A DNA stretch of 64,000 bases from Sipunculus nudus (GCA_026874595.1 CM049311.1:12367676-12431675); one strand, 5' to 3'; shown: positions 24,501 to 36,952, counted from the stretch's first letter. Notes: a model not told the origin generated them from the letters alone. Translations and numbers: made by a program.

Positions 24501-25108
24501 CCGGTTTTTTTAGAAGATCGAAACACCTTGATTATGTTAAGTAGAACGGCCCGGCTACTAGGTAGCGTGACGAGTACAATTTTATTTCCACTTGAGAGCG
24601 GAAGTTAGCAAACCGTTGAAAAACGAAATGTTGGTAGATACCATACTTTTCCAACGTCAAAACAAAATACCATGTGCATATTGTATTAATATACAACAAG
24701 TATGTGAATAAGTCCTTTTAGATATATGTTGATTTGCTCTTCTTATTCTCAAGTAAATTCTAACTTTCGCACTGCCTGATTGTTTTGTTGGTAATTTACT
24801 GATGAACTAATGCCTGGCGTTGTTTGATATATACCGTCAAACACTAAATACAATAAATGAAACGTAAAATGAACGATTAATCAAAACGATATTCGTGTAC
24901 CTGTTCAAATGACAGACTAACCTTGTCTTGAGGTTAACACATTACTTGGATCACACACCCACGATGAATTCCTCGTGCGACCACAGGCAGTGCCGTCATA
25001 TCTGGGGTTAGGAAAGTCTTCTTTCGCCCAAGATGATCTCCAAGTGTCAGACAAAACCACCGGCAGCCACACAAGTGTGCAAAGCAGGTATAATAATCGC
25101 CGCGACAT
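18574..25108 (-). CDS. Gene A: MOLO1/TPM-domain single-pass membrane protein, 290 aa, five exons
   Basis: Exons (minus strand): 25108-24922, 23780-23660, 22034-21902, 19289-19153 and 18868-18574, all with GT/AG borders and matching phases. The start MSRRLLYLLC is chosen because a signal peptide (about residues 1-20) follows at once and position -3 is A. Residues 22-193 form the extracellular domain: FPNPR, CGRTRNSSWVCDP with one N-glycosylation sequon, CACSRC at 79-84, FGHCDDDIIIMISRGDRQ and HYFSNDQFYDGLRYLISEY. This layout matches the TPM fold and MOLO1 family. Residues 216-235 are one transmembrane helix (IVVGSIVALFGGVICCFLCA), followed by a tail with seven His and long Gly runs ending GGGGDF. 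In nematodes MOLO1 is an auxiliary subunit of levamisole-type acetylcholine receptors; bacterial TPM proteins such as YgcG share the helix and Gly-rich tail. Receptor modulation here is inferred from family. Confidence 0.82.
19552..21880. mobile_element. hAT-type insertion in intron 3 of gene A (2.33 kb)
   Basis: Flanked by a perfect 8-bp duplication ATTGAGGA (19544-19551 and 21881-21888). The ends CAGTGGTGTACCTAA and, on the other strand, CCGCGGCGTACCTAA match at 12 of 15 positions. Removing it leaves an intron of about 275 bp, close to the 292 and 358 bp of genes C and B, which lack it. It contains poly-G and poly-C tracts and a copy of the TTAA-type element at 20609-21062. No transposase remnant was recognised. 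The right end lies 13 bp from the exon 3 boundary, so it almost touches the splice donor. Confidence 0.88.
20609..21062. mobile_element. TTAA-type MITE copy 1
   Basis: Related to copies at 36957-37235 and 53109-53570. The left end AAAGGTGCTCATTCACC resembles the complement of the right end AAGGGTGCAATTACC. It opens a 105-codon frame on the plus strand that is disrupted in the sister copies, so it is not treated as a gene. Confidence 0.6.
22206..23455. repeat. Dispersed modular repeat, copy in gene A intron 2
   Basis: Begins near GTGACGCTTAG and ends GCTATAGCTCAGATGACTTC...GCTAA. It belongs to the same family as 26571-27122, 31350-31943, 38569-39459, 44386-45418 and 61836-63004. The gene B and C copies sit at the same intron position, so this insertion predates the duplications. 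This copy also holds a palindrome cluster at 22713-22781. Confidence 0.6.
23929..24260. repeat. Two monomers of the GGTGGCGCCACC satellite in gene A intron 1
   Basis: Two diverged units about 264 bp apart, matching the monomers of the array at 40153-41650 (shared words CCAAGATCTATGGATATGCA and CACAATTTCAGGCCAAT). Confidence 0.7.
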
Positions 25109-25714
25109 TTTTAGGATGTTTACATATGAAATTGCATTAAAGCAATAAACATCCAATCAAAATACAATTAGTGTTTTCTGATTACGGATATGACTATAAA
25201 CAGACTTATGCGACTAATATGGACGGTCCAGATACACAGTATTACACAGACACTGAGCATCAGCCTGTAACGCTCAGTACCGAGTCTGCCTGCGTCCAGA
25301 GCTGGTCTGTGTGTGTGCGTGCGGCTGTTTATTTACTTGCCTCTTGCGAAGGGGGTGTAAGCCCGTATGGTCAGGCTGCATGAAATACTAGGCCGTAAAA
25401 AACAAGGCCTCTCCGTTAGAAATAACTTCCCCTGTTGTACGGGTATTATTGTACTGCACAGGGATTAATTGGTTCCCCTGTATGTGCCCTTGGCCCACAA
25501 GACACGACACGTCGTACCTTACAATTCAAATACGCAATGGTCCATTGGAAATGAATGCCAAGGTGAAGCAGGCCCACTTTATATGTTAATGTTGCTGGTC
25601 AGAACCGCGTAAGCTTTACTGGTCTTTGAAAAATTTCATGAGACTTTCAATAATTTCCTGAGTCAGCGCAAAAGGCTTAGCCGTAGGTCTAGCTCGTAAC
25701 CAGACCAACACAGG

Positions 25715-25735
25715 ATTTATATAACTCCTGACGTA
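25715..25735 (-). promoter_or_regulatory. Candidate core promoter of gene A (CRE-like plus TATA)
   Basis: On the minus strand TACGTCA (25735-25729) is followed by TTATATAAAT (25724-25715), 607 bp upstream of the ATG. A TATA-like site lies at 607 bp in gene B and about 603 bp in gene C. The constant spacing partly reflects common descent, so this is a candidate only. Confidence 0.4.
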
Positions 25736-26570
25736 GCGACGCTGTTCACACGCACTGCCATTATGCAATAATTAACGTTACATACCCAACCTATGGGTAC
25801 TTGAATTCCACAGGTGCACAGACACAGATCTAATTGTCACCACGGGTAGCGAACCCACAAAGCAACCGGAAAGAGCCTAGCTTTGGTATGATTGTTAACA
25901 TGCACCTGTTAGGATCAACCGATCATACAGAACATGTTGGACCTGTGTGTTTATTGCACAGGAATTATCTGACCACAAAATTATTCTAAATTCGTAAAAG
26001 TGCCTCATTGAGTTAATAGATCTAAATAACTGAATGAAAAATGTTAACCTGTGTTTACATTGAGACAACGGCCGGTGATTAATGGCATATAATTCTGATT
26101 TAAGTCTGCATGATTTGTACCCAAAAGCACGAGAATACCCCATTGAAAAAAGTTATGTAGGTATCCGAGAGACTCTCCGGGGTACTTCAATCATTTACCG
26201 GGACTTTCACAAGTTCGGCGAACAATAGGATAACACAGGCAGTATGTGTGCATTTACACTTGGACTATGCAATCCCACACGGATACCAATATAATAGGGC
26301 CTACATGCGGGTATTTGCAATGACCATGGAGTACGTTGGATATTTACATAGAAATCTGGATTCCTGGGTCATAAATGACCAATACATTACTAGTATGCAG
26401 CTTGGATAAACGACACTTAACCTGTATGGTCTGAACTGAACTTGTTTATTCACAATAAACTGTTTACGTTTACACACAACAGATAAAGGACTGCACAACC
26501 CCCCCCCCCCCCCTTCCGACTTTGAATGTTATATTGAGAGTAAACTTTCAGACAATAAATATATAAAAAA
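25736..26570. other. Upstream DNA of unit A, no gene recognised
   Basis: Homologous to 36204-38568 and 51100-54020. Near 26070-26100 it preserves an empty site for the TTAA-type element found in units B and C. A poly-C tract lies at about 26500-26514. Confidence 0.5.
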
Positions 26571-27122
26571 TGGGTCATGACGCTCAGTTGGCATTCATGA
26601 CATAATGGCCTATTTTTATAAATTTTGTCTTATTAAGAATAACATTATTGCAAATGTTGTTAAAATTTTGGGGAGGGGCAGGAGTATTTGTAAAAATAAA
26701 ACACATTACTTGATGGGCAAAATAGGGATAATATGCATACTGAACATTTAGTACTGGTTCAAACAGTGAAATTAACGTTTGCAAAACACAGCTTGCAGAA
26801 TATAGATCACCATAACCTTATTTATGGTTTGCGAGGATTTTTTTTCAGCTGAAACTGGAGCTGTTGTAGCAAATTTTTAATGATTCCAGGGGGGGGGGGG
26901 AGGGGGTACGCCTGAACCCCATAGCTTGCAGGATATGGGTAGCAGAAACCTAATTTCAGGTTTCCTCCGAGATTCTTCATGGGCCTCTAAGACTGCATGG
27001 GGTTTCATGATCAAAGCCCTTACGATGACGATTTGTGCCCTGCTACCGGCCGGCCGGACGTAAGGACGACAGAAAATGGGACATCGCTATAGCTCAGCAT
27101 GACTGAAAGTCAGCTGAGCTAA
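26571..27122. repeat. Dispersed modular repeat, copy at the A/B boundary
   Basis: Starts GGGTCATGACGCTCAGTTGG and ends with the hairpin CTCAGCATGACT/AGTCAGCTGAG. Same position as 38569-39459 in unit B. Confidence 0.65.
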
Positions 27123-27201
27123 GAACATTACTCCCAGATTTTATTCAAATTGCTGAAATAAAACAAATATGTATACTTTTCATAGGCTGAAAATATGTTT
27201 A

Positions 27202-27203
<2 letters not shown>

Positions 27204-27289
<86 letters not shown>

Positions 27290-27306
27290 TTATTTATTTA
27301 TTTATT
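27204..27306. repeat. (TA)n microsatellite
   Basis: TA run with a few interruptions and a short TTTA tail. Confidence 0.95.
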
Positions 27307-28113
27307 AACAAAATATATATATGCACATGTCAATTTAAGAATTTAATGTCTAATACTAGTCAACCGTTAATCCATAATAGCGCCCCCCCCCCCCCCTTCT
27401 TGAAATCCTGGATACGCCACTGCAGGATGTCGTTAAGCCTTAAGGTCTCAGAAGTGTCCGATGAGCATGTGAAAGCATTGTTTAATTTTTCCTTTTATAA
27501 ATTACAAATAAGACCCCCCAGTTGGTCTGAAGCCCCTTTACATGTACATATTCTGAAAGATGGGAATATGCACTACATTTGGTTTATAGAACATTTTGAT
27601 TTCTAGTTGATTTTATTTAAATGTTGATTTTTATTTAAAATTATGAATTCACCATATCTGACGAAATGTGTATTTATGCCAGTGTATAACTATAGCAGCT
27701 ACAGAATATCTGTGGCCGTTATGCTCAAATATAAAAAAAAACATGACTTTTTTATTCGGGGTGTTAACTCTCAGAAAAGAACCTTGAGATCAGCGTTTTC
27801 TTGTTTATTTTCATATAAGGCGCAACGGATGATCTCTCACTGATAGACATCAGGTATCTGAACAGGCCCATTTGATGTAGAATCTTAATGTCAAATTTAA
27901 TAAGTTTTATCATATTCAGTTTATTGGTATTGTTACCAACATATGTACAATATCGCACATATACTGTTAGCTACAGGGTGACATGCAGCAGTTGACGGGA
28001 CAATGGTTAACACAAGACAGTAAAATTGCTTTGAGGATAAATAAAGTGTATTCCTGTAGTTCTGCTGTGCAGAGAAACAAAAAAAAAGTGAAACATCTTT
28101 AATCAACTAGCTT

Positions 28114-28119
28114 TTTATT
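28114..28119 (-). promoter_or_regulatory. Candidate AATAAA poly(A) signal of gene B
   Basis: Minus-strand AATAAA about 380 nt after the stop, at the same place as 42396-42401 in gene C. The T-rich context is compatible with a 3' end. Confidence 0.35.
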
Positions 28120-28500
28120 GAGACACATTTACTCACGATACAAAATTATTTATTTTTACATTAAGTGAAATTTGTCGGCGATAATTTAACAGCTATATTC
28201 TCCACAAGTCGTTCATAAATCGATGTTTCCGATTATACTTAGAATGCAATCTCTCTCACGCTCTCTCTCACACTCACACGCATTTAAGCATACATGACTA
28301 TTGTTTACATGATTTTGCAATGACCGATTTGTTATGTTTCGTAATATATTTTAAAACAGTACAAATACGCGAACACGCATACTAAAATGGGAATTATGCC
28401 ATCAGAATTCAATGAGGATAAAACACACGTCCACTAAAGTTTAAATTTTAGTAATAAAATATGCTATAAACTATATTCATTCATTTCCATGTAATAAAAG

Positions 28501-29057
28501 TTAAAACTCTCCACCTCCTCCGTCGCCGCCACCGCCGCCGCCACCGCCGCCACCGCCGCCGCCACGGCCACCACTGTCACCACCGCCCCATCCCTCAAAG
28601 TGATGATGGAAAAAACGTCCGAAACTCCTTCCGCCGCCGCCACTATTACCTTTACCTCGTGTGCACATAAGGATACACAACACTCCCGTTAAGAGTGCCG
28701 CTATAGATCCAGTAACTATTCCTCCTATCGCCCCCGATGATAAACCTCCCGACTGAACGCATGTTCGGGCTCCTATCAACACATCCCTGGGGAATACAAG
28801 CAAATAAGATAAACCCATAACTGGGAAATGCCCGACCATCACTGCAAAACAATCACCAGCTTGTGATCATTTGTGATCATCTAATATATTTTATAAATAA
28901 GTTGTTTGCTTGACGGCGTTTGGAACAGAAATTTCCTTTAAAGACATAAACACAGAATTTATAATAAAAGTCTTCTAATCTAGTTTTAAAATACGTTAAA
29001 TAAAGTAAAATGCTCTTACTTTGCAAGTATTATATGTGAGTTTGATATCCCATATTA

Positions 29058-29116
<59 letters not shown>

Positions 29117-30247
29117 ACCCCTAACTTAACGTGAAAGCTTTACAACGGATATATCCTATAAAACAATAGGATGGGTTAACGCTCGCCACTTGATTTCATT
29201 AATCAAGAAATTAGATCCCGGTCATTACAGGTGACATTTCCAGGTTCTTTTAAGGACGTGTATAAAAATACCAGACAATCATACACCCAGATCAATAGAA
29301 ACTATGAGACATCAGGTTAAATTCACAATATAATTCAAGACAATACTTACAAAGATGTAGATGTGTGTGTGCGTTGATGTGTCAATACGACAGTCCTTCA
29401 CATTAAAAATACAGGATATTTACTGAGTCCGTGGTTTGTATAAAAAAACCAATAAAGTCCAGTTCCTTCAGAGATCTCTGGTTACTGTTTTGTGTAGAAT
29501 CTAGCATATGGTTAGCAGCATATAGTCTTTCTGAGTTTAGCGATCTTCAACTGATCTTGCTTGTCAGCGACCCGGGTAGGATTACGTTCACATGAATGCA
29601 ATAGCGCTCTTTGTTTACGCAGAGCTTAGAGTCCTTGACCTTGCTCGTGTAGCAATGGTTTCTCGGCTTACGGCGGTTATGTATTTAGGTCAAGCTGAAC
29701 TAGGCCGGCAGGTGACAAGCGCTCTCTCACTTTATCGCCAATACGAAGCTCTGTCGGCAGCACGGCTGAGTTCTCATGAGCTGGGTCTATGCCTCATGTA
29801 GAAGCTTGCTTCTATGCCGTTCCTGGCGTTTCAATGTTCGTGCGTGCGTGCTGCCACCTCAAGCTTCAAGACCCAACTGAAGGCAGCTTCCAGCGTCTCT
29901 CCCTGAACTCTGACGTCACAATCGTCGTCACAATACGGCGATCCGGTTCTCTGATTGGCTTATCTCTCAAGTGTCCCATATAAGGATATATGTGACCTAG
30001 TTTGACTGTTAGCGTCACCATGGCGACCCACATACAAAAAATGTAATAATACACACGATGCGTGACACGGATAAATCAGCTGATAGCCGATGGGATTTCA
30101 TACAAGAATACACAATATATATATATACAATTAAGACCTGTCAACGCTTTAGGATGACGCTTCACGTCAATACCAATAGAGAAATGACTTCGTTAAACTA
30201 TGATACAAAACACCGTACTTATTGTCACCGATTTCTGGTGACAATAT

Positions 30248-30279
<32 letters not shown>

Positions 30280-30797
30280 TTATATATTTATATAAATATA
30301 CATATATATATACATGTATGATATATGTATATGTATATTAAATATATATATATATTATATATCTTATATACAACATACACAATATTCTGGTTGTTAAATC
30401 TTCCAAAATATTACACTAATCCTTTTTCCACAACTCAGTGACTGAACTGTTTGAACTTTCTTGAAAGTCATAGGACTACAGAGATTTCAGCATCCATTTG
30501 CATATCCAAAATTTACACTTTTGATCTGCTATACATGACAGTTTAAATGTCTCACCTGTATTGTGATATAAGATAACGAAATCCGTCGTAATACTGTCCA
30601 TTTGAGAAATAGTGAAGGCCCTCTTTGAAGATCTCCGATGTACATTCCGCCGTCAGTATCGTCAATGTATGTTTACCAAGGGCAGTGTAAATCTGGGAGA
30701 ATAGTACTTAATTTGCAATATATTCATCAGCAATGTAACAATGATTCATGTTCTAACCTCTTAATAACACATCAAATACGGATTATTTATGGTTACA

Positions 30798-30871
<74 letters not shown>

Positions 30872-33800
30872 CACATAGCTTATCAGATCTAAGCGTGCCT
30901 AATTACTTTCTCGAATCAAACACAAAAGATTGCACGCATATAATCTAATCTGCTTACGACTGGTCACGTTACGTACTGGAATATGTAAGAACGAAAGTCA
31001 ACATACACGGGATTTAAGCTAACTGAAAGAGAGAGGAAAATTAGCCCTACCATGCGGTCGCCCCTGGAAAACATAATAATGATGTCATCGTCACAGTAGC
31101 CGAAGTTCCACGACTCGTCACGAAGGAATCTTGCAAAGGATCGTGTGTAAAAGCCTCTCCGTTCTTTAGAGGATATCGGACGCCTGAAGAGACAAGCATT
31201 CATCTGTAAGCACGTTTAAAAGAGTCCTGATATAACTGATTGCTGTAAAAATGAACTGGTGTAGGTCCTCACTTGATCTGCTGTCCCTGTTGTTTGCATG
31301 GCATAATATATTCATTATATGATCACATGTTCGATGTAACAAGTGGCACAGGGCCATGACGCTAAGCTGAATTCAAGGAACCTTCAAACCAGAGTGCTCA
31401 AAATCATCCATTTTGCCAATAATCCCTAGGTTACAGTGACCTGATCTACCTAATGTAGGCTTTCCAAGAAGATTTTACCAGGAACTCCTAGATGTTAAGT
31501 GTGATATTTCTTTGACCAACAGCTATAATTTGTACCCATCTGACTAATAGAGCGATAATATTATGTTCTTTCACATTGCTCGCAGAATATATGGAAATAT
31601 TCCATAATCAATATGGATGGAAAGAAACGTGGCAACCAGAGCATTAGTTATTCAGATTCTATATACAGTGAGAAGATTCTACGTCTAACGGTTATGGTTT
31701 GTGCCCTATTAACATTCGGACTGCTGTATCTGGAGGTCTCAAAAAAGAGGGGGAAATGTGCCATGCACCATTCTCCAGAAAATGAGAAAACACTGCATAA
31801 TATAGGTCGTAATGACCTAATTTCAGTTCACCAAGGACCTTCGCAGGTGCTGAGTAAGACGTTTCTGCCTGTCGGATGGCCGGTCGGACGACGGACATAG
31901 AGTGATCACAACAGCTCAGATGACTCTCATTCAACTAACCTAAAAACTGTTGCAACATTCTTCCAGTTAGCTAGAGAGATTGTCTCTCCAATAGATTAAT
32001 GTGCACAACAAATAGGAAAAGCGGGACATGAACATATGTCGTATACGTTAAAAACGCCATGTGTCTTATTAAATGTCTGTTTTTGTTGTGTTTCAGTATG
32101 AATAAAACAGATGATGTGAATGGAAGATGAACGTTACTCTCTAGTAAATGAGTAAAGGAGAGATGTACCCGCTTCCGTCGTCGATACGCGGAACAAGCGC
32201 AATGCCAATCGGGAATGGATGAGTGCAGCCGGCACATGCGCAGTCAAGGTCCTCTTGCATGGAATCAATAGCTCGGTCTAAAGAATCCGCTGAAAGAAAA
32301 ATATAATTCAATAACTCTCAGTTATATAGATTAAAATATTTAACAAAATGATTTGCGGTAATCACGCAACATCTTCTGACAAATTGTGTTTTCAGTCGAA
32401 GAAAAACCTTGAGACGGATGTTCATATATATTTCGCATTATAACATTAAAACTTTAACACCCCAAGGTAGCCCTGTCTGGGCTTTAGTGCATTTACGTTT
32501 CCTGCTTATTATCCCTAAGATAAAACGTGATTCTATGTACCGATAGACGTCACTCAGTACTAGCTCTTATCATTGAAATATAGAGGTCAGAGTGGTAATT
32601 AGTTATATAAGTTGCCGCCAGGTGGCAGTTTCTACTCTAAGTGTGATAGAGCGAAAGAACGTTTGATTACTCTGTCAGAGGCAACAATTAAAAGCCATTC
32701 CACTGACTTGGTCAGCATAATCTGAAGGGCCATACAATAAAAATCAAAATTATTAATTACTGAAATCGTAAGTGTTTGTTGTCACATGCAGAAAAGTCTT
32801 CACTCTATAGAACGGCCAGAAACAGGCTGATATTAAACAAAAATTCAGCAAGAACGTATCACTAGTAGGACTGATCTTGTTGATAAAGTCCATTTGTCAT
32901 TTGTGTTTAGTCAAAGTGAAAGGGGGTTTGTGTTTGCACTTAATTTTTCCGTTTTGTACTGGTTTCATAAATGTAATTTTTTCATGCTGTGTTGGAGAAG
33001 ATCATGTGTTTAATCTGATTGTCTCCGCAAGGAGGGTATGCGTTCATCCCCGTTCGTCCGTTCATGAGTTTCCGTGTGTATTTTTGTATGTTTGTTCACA
33101 ACAGAACTCACGCTATCATTAACAGAACCTCATGAAATTTCAAGGGTACTTCGCGAATGATCTATGGCAGAACTTAGACTGGTGTGGATCGGCGCGTGAT
33201 CCGGATTCAGGCATTTTATTAAGGAATAATCAGAAATGTTGTCACTTAATCACGAATGAACATGGAAATATGGGCTGATCAAGTGAATGCAAACATATGT
33301 CGGAGGCTTATAGAGGAATGCAGCAGATTTCTAGTGTCTGTGATCTGATATGTTTGCTGTCATTATACTCCGCCAGGTGGCGACATAATTATATTTCGTT
33401 TTGTTTATCTGTTAACAACTTGACGCAAAAAGAGTCTTGGAAAACTATATTAAATTGCGTTAAGGTAACACCTAAAGTACAATCGATTTTATGTTGAACG
33501 CAATCTGGATCATCATAATAATACATTCAATTTCAGAAAGTTAAATACCATTGTGACATTTTGTCTGGGGAGGAGGATGGCTCACCAGTAAACTGGTACC
33601 CCCCTCCCCCTCCCCCCTATTATTGCACCGCTGCTCTAGGCCAATCACAGAGACGGGCGCACAACGCCATCTTAGGTACTCCTGGCAGACTGGATCCAAC
33701 TCCAGTATGTATTATATATGATAAAATTAAGCATTTTGTTTGCTCAGCGAAATTGCCAAAAGTTGGCTGTACATTTTGTGTGACATTTATGATTAGATTA

Positions 33801-35588
33801 ATAGATATTGATAATAAACCAATGCCACGTACAGTGAAATATCAAAGATTCAGTATATCGTATTATCTATACAACCATCATTCATTTTTTGTGCAACAAC
33901 TCATTCTTCAATATTTGAAAACTAAAACTAAACAAAGAAAATTTTATAAGATATCTTCACGGATAATCAGCCAGGATCGCGTGAACGTCCATGATAATCG
34001 GTATGAGCGTGCATACTGGAGTTGGAACCAGTCCACAGGTAAGTCAGGAGTTGCAACTGGGAGTATTTAAGATGGCATTGTACGCCTGTCTCTGTGCTTG
34101 ACTGAGGGTCATAATAGAGCGAGGTACCAGTCTATCTAAGCGGGAATTACTGAGGCCTGGCACACAGGGAAGCTCGAACAGAGAATCAGACAAGGCAGAG
34201 CGGTTTCAGATTACCCCCTCTTCAAGTTACCAGGGGAAGGGTACTCTCAAATTTATTTTGGTTTAGTGTAGGAGTCCAAATAAACAAAATTTAAAATACA
34301 TTAACATTTTGCGACATCTTAAGCTTCAGAGATTGATATTATCTTTTTAATCTCGCATCTGTCACGTGATTGATTGAAAAAATATATGATGCGGTGAAAG
34401 AATAAGAATTTATCATTAAAGTAAACAATACGGGTAAACCTGGAATTCGATGCAGGCTACCCCAGGGAGTTATCTGATATCGATTATCGGGGGGGGGGGG
34501 GGCGGTTACCTGCAATTGGGGTATCCTGAAGTGTTTAAACCTGGGCCCTGGTTGGGATATCCATATGATCGTACACCTACAGTTTACACGTCTAGTTTGG
34601 ATTGTAAATATGTTTTAGGGCCAATTCATTTAGACAATAAGTTATATTTTATTTTTAACATTTGAAATTTAAAATATATTTTTTTACGCTTTATCTTTCG
34701 CTGTAAAGTCATTTTGCTTGACACAAATGTTTTACAGCAAATCGCAACAAGGCCCATGGACTACTATCTCAAATTCACCTCAAATTTTTGTTCGTTGGTA
34801 TGGTTTTGTGTGCAAGTAAACACAGTCCGTGCGTGTATCTTTACCATAACAAGACTGAATGACTGAAGGTCCGAATTTGCGCATGCTCGACAACTCTCAA
34901 ACAAGGAGATAAAACATGAATGAAGAAACACTTTTTTTTTTTTTTTTTTTTTTTTTTTTATTTTATTTTACAAGACTGAAACACCTTGAAACGGGTCGGC
35001 TACCAGGTGGCGTGCGCGCCACCGTTCGTGCCGGGTGTAAATATTTTTTTTTCCATTTGAGAGCGAGAGTAAGCAAACCATTTTAAAACGATTTGTTGGT
35101 AGAGACCATACATTTCTAACGCCAAAAAAATACAATGTGTATATTTAATAAATATCTGGTATGTGAATGCCCTTTAGTATACGTTGATTTGCTCTTCTTA
35201 TTGTTTAGTAAATTCTAACATTCGTTCTGCCTGTTGACTGTTTTGCTGGTTGTTAACCTAATAACTGTCATCTGGCGGTGTTAGGTGATATCTATGACGT
35301 CTTATATACAGTGAAACACTTAATATATTACATATGAAACGAAACAAAACACGATAGATGGAAATAATATATGTGTACCTATATACAAATGGCCAACTAA
35401 CCTTGTGATGAGTTTAATGCATTACTTGGATCACACACCCACGATGAATTCCTCGTGCGACCACAGGCAGTGCCGTCAAATCTGGGGTTAGGAAAGTCTT
35501 CTTTTGTCCAATATGATCTCCAAGTGTCAGACAAAACTGCCGGAAACCACTCAAGTGTGCAAAGCAAATATAATAGTCGCTGCGACAT
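28501..35588 (-). CDS. Gene B: MOLO1/TPM-domain single-pass membrane protein, 287 aa, five exons
   Basis: Exons: 35588-35402, 32289-32169, 31183-31051, 30692-30556 and 28786-28501, with the same lengths and phases as gene A except the last. It is the most diverged of the three intact copies: the signal peptide reads MSQRLLYLLCTLEWFPAVLS, the cysteine cluster is CACAGC, exon 3 ends SRGDRM, and exon 4 has SNGQYYDGFRYLISQY. The helix IVTGSIAALLTGVLCILMC is less cysteine-rich at the inner face, and the next segment is TRGKGNSGGGG rather than RGNCN. The tail has three His and long Gly runs, ends GGGGEF, and has Arg within the Gly stretch. All candidate disulfide cysteines and the NSS glycosylation sequon are kept. 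Introns 1 and 4 are enlarged by insertions. All frames are open, so it looks functional. Confidence 0.82.
29063..29112. repeat. (TA)n microsatellite
   Basis: TA run abutting the left end of the solo-LTR candidate. Confidence 0.95.
29113..30243 (+). mobile_element. Solo-LTR candidate in intron 4 of gene B (1131 bp)
   Basis: Begins TGTCACC and ends GGTGACA, TG...CA termini with 7-bp inverted ends. It sits inside a TA microsatellite with ATATA on both sides, which fits a 5-bp duplication but is weak evidence in such DNA. Genes A and C lack it. Within it are TGACGTCA (29911-29918), ATTGG (29954-29958) and TATAAGG (29979-29985), a plausible plus-strand promoter, antisense to gene B. No internal retroelement coding remains. 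It could instead be a TIR element. Confidence 0.55.
30244..30360. repeat. (TA)-rich microsatellite
   Basis: Interrupted TA run continuing the microsatellite that received the 29113-30243 insertion. Confidence 0.9.
30803..30870. repeat. (TA)n microsatellite in intron 3 of gene B
   Basis: Uninterrupted TA run between exons 4 and 3. Confidence 0.95.
31350..31943. repeat. Dispersed modular repeat, copy in gene B intron 2
   Basis: Shortest copy at the shared intron 2 position. Begins GCCATGACGCTAAGCTG and ends near TTCAACTAACC. Confidence 0.55.
33592..34131. mobile_element. 540-bp element with about 80-bp inverted termini in gene B intron 1
   Basis: The left end ACTGGTACC and right end GGTACCAGT are the outer part of long imperfect inverted repeats. 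These share CACAGAGAC, GGCG, ACAA and GCCATCTTA blocks about 60-80 bp in. The matching place in gene C (about 49075-49100) lacks it. A 169-codon plus-strand open frame spans it, but both ends of that frame lie in the inverted repeats, so it is not called a gene. Confidence 0.7.
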
Positions 35589-36194
35589 TTTTAAGGATTT
35601 TTACATATAAAGTTGCCAAAAAAATGCAATAAACATGTAAATGAACAATCAGTGATTTCTGATAAGGGATATGACTGCATCTACAGTCTTAGGCGGCACA
35701 TCCGGATGGTCCAGATTAAAGAGTATTTCGCAGACACAGAGTAACCACTGGGCATCAGCTGGGTAGGTCAAGCCTGTGATGCTATACCGACAGTACAGAG
35801 GGCGGACTGTGCCCAGAGCTTGCCTGTGTGTGTGTGCGGCTGTTTATTAACTTGCTTCTTGCGAACGGCTGCAAGCTCGTCTGGTCCCCGCTGCATGTAA
35901 TAGTGGGCGGAAAAATAGGGCTTCTCCCGCTAGAAATAACTTCCCCTGTATGTGCGGGTAGTATTGTACTGCGGACGGAATCGGTTTCCTTAGGTACGTG
36001 CCCTTCGCCCACAAGACACGACCGATCGTCCCTCACAGCTCAAATACCGATTGGTCTGTTGGAGGTCAAGCAGGCCCTCTCATATATTAATGTTGCTGGT
36101 TAGAGCCGTGTGTAAGTAATGCATCTTAAATTATTTCTGGGTCAGCGCGAACGGCTTAGCCGCTGGTCTCGCTCGCAACAAGAGTAACACAGGG
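35589..36194. other. Probable 5' UTR or proximal upstream region of gene B
   Basis: Matches the region just upstream of genes A and C between the ATG and the TATA-like site. Open frames on both strands reflect higher GC content rather than coding. Confidence 0.4.
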
Positions 36195-36203
36195 TTTATA
36201 TAA
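36195..36203 (-). promoter_or_regulatory. Candidate TATA box of gene B
   Basis: TTATATAAA on the minus strand, 607 bp upstream of the ATG, as in gene A. The neighbouring CRE-like site is altered to TACGTTA. Confidence 0.4.
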
Positions 36204-36952
36204 CTCCTAACGTAGCGGCGCGGTACACACGCTCTGCCACCAATAATTAGGTCAACTTATGTGTACTTGAATTCCACAGGTGCACACACACACACACACA
36301 CACACACAGTTGTCACTACGGGTAGTGAGCCCACAAAGCCACCGGCAAGAGCAAATTAAGCTCGGGGGATCATGCACTAATGCTTTTGTGATCAACCCTT
36401 TGCTCATACAAACCGTGTTGGACCTGTGCAGAAGCGGTCCAAGGTCCGCTCCCCCCCCCCCTCCCACCTTCCCGACCTGGGGACCTTTTTTCTTTTAGGT
36501 TTTTCATTAGTCTTGAGTTAGACCCTCCTTTTCCAGAAGCGGATCCAGGACCCCCTAGACCCCCCCCCCCCCCTTTTCATCAGAAACAACGTTTTTTTAA
36601 GGGCTTCAGACAAAATTTTGCCGCCTGGACCCCCCCCCCCCCTTTTTCAGACCTCAGGACCTTTTTTTTAGGGTTTCCATTTGTCCTCTTGGGTTGGACC
36701 CCCCCTTTTCCTAAATCCTGGATCCGCCCCTGTTTTCCATAATCCTGGATCCGCCCTGCAGTGTGTGATTATTGCACAGGAACTTGTTTTTATTCACTAC
36801 CACCAGAAAGGAAATCTCTCACCCACAAAATGATTCTAAATTCGTAAAAATACCTAGAGTTAAATCATCTAAATAAATGAATAAACAAATGTAACCCTGT
36901 GTTTACATTGAGACCATGCCCTGTAGGTCGCGCACCCTTGTAAATTCTAGTG
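36204..36952. other. Upstream DNA of gene B with (CA)n and GGATCC-type repeat fragments
   Basis: A (CA)n tract lies at 36282-36308. From 36430 to 36760 there are repeated AGCGGATCCAGGACC and TCCTGGATCCGCC words with four poly-C tracts. This looks like nested fragments of a CAG-ended terminal-repeat family. Confidence 0.5.

Larger units (their letters stand above)
16948..27441. repeat. Segmental duplication unit A (about 10.5 kb)
   Basis: Exons, most intron DNA and flanking DNA match units B and C in the same order and orientation. The left edge is a shared AAGGTCTCAGAAGTGTC-type sequence. The unit carries gene A and a private hAT insertion. Confidence 0.85.

Noticed and set aside
29592-29983. 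Open frames in intron 4 of gene B
   Set aside because: Inside the solo-LTR candidate, with no retroelement protein signature.
33561-34070. 169-codon plus-strand open frame
   Set aside because: Spans a long-TIR element; its ends lie in the inverted repeats and it matches no family.
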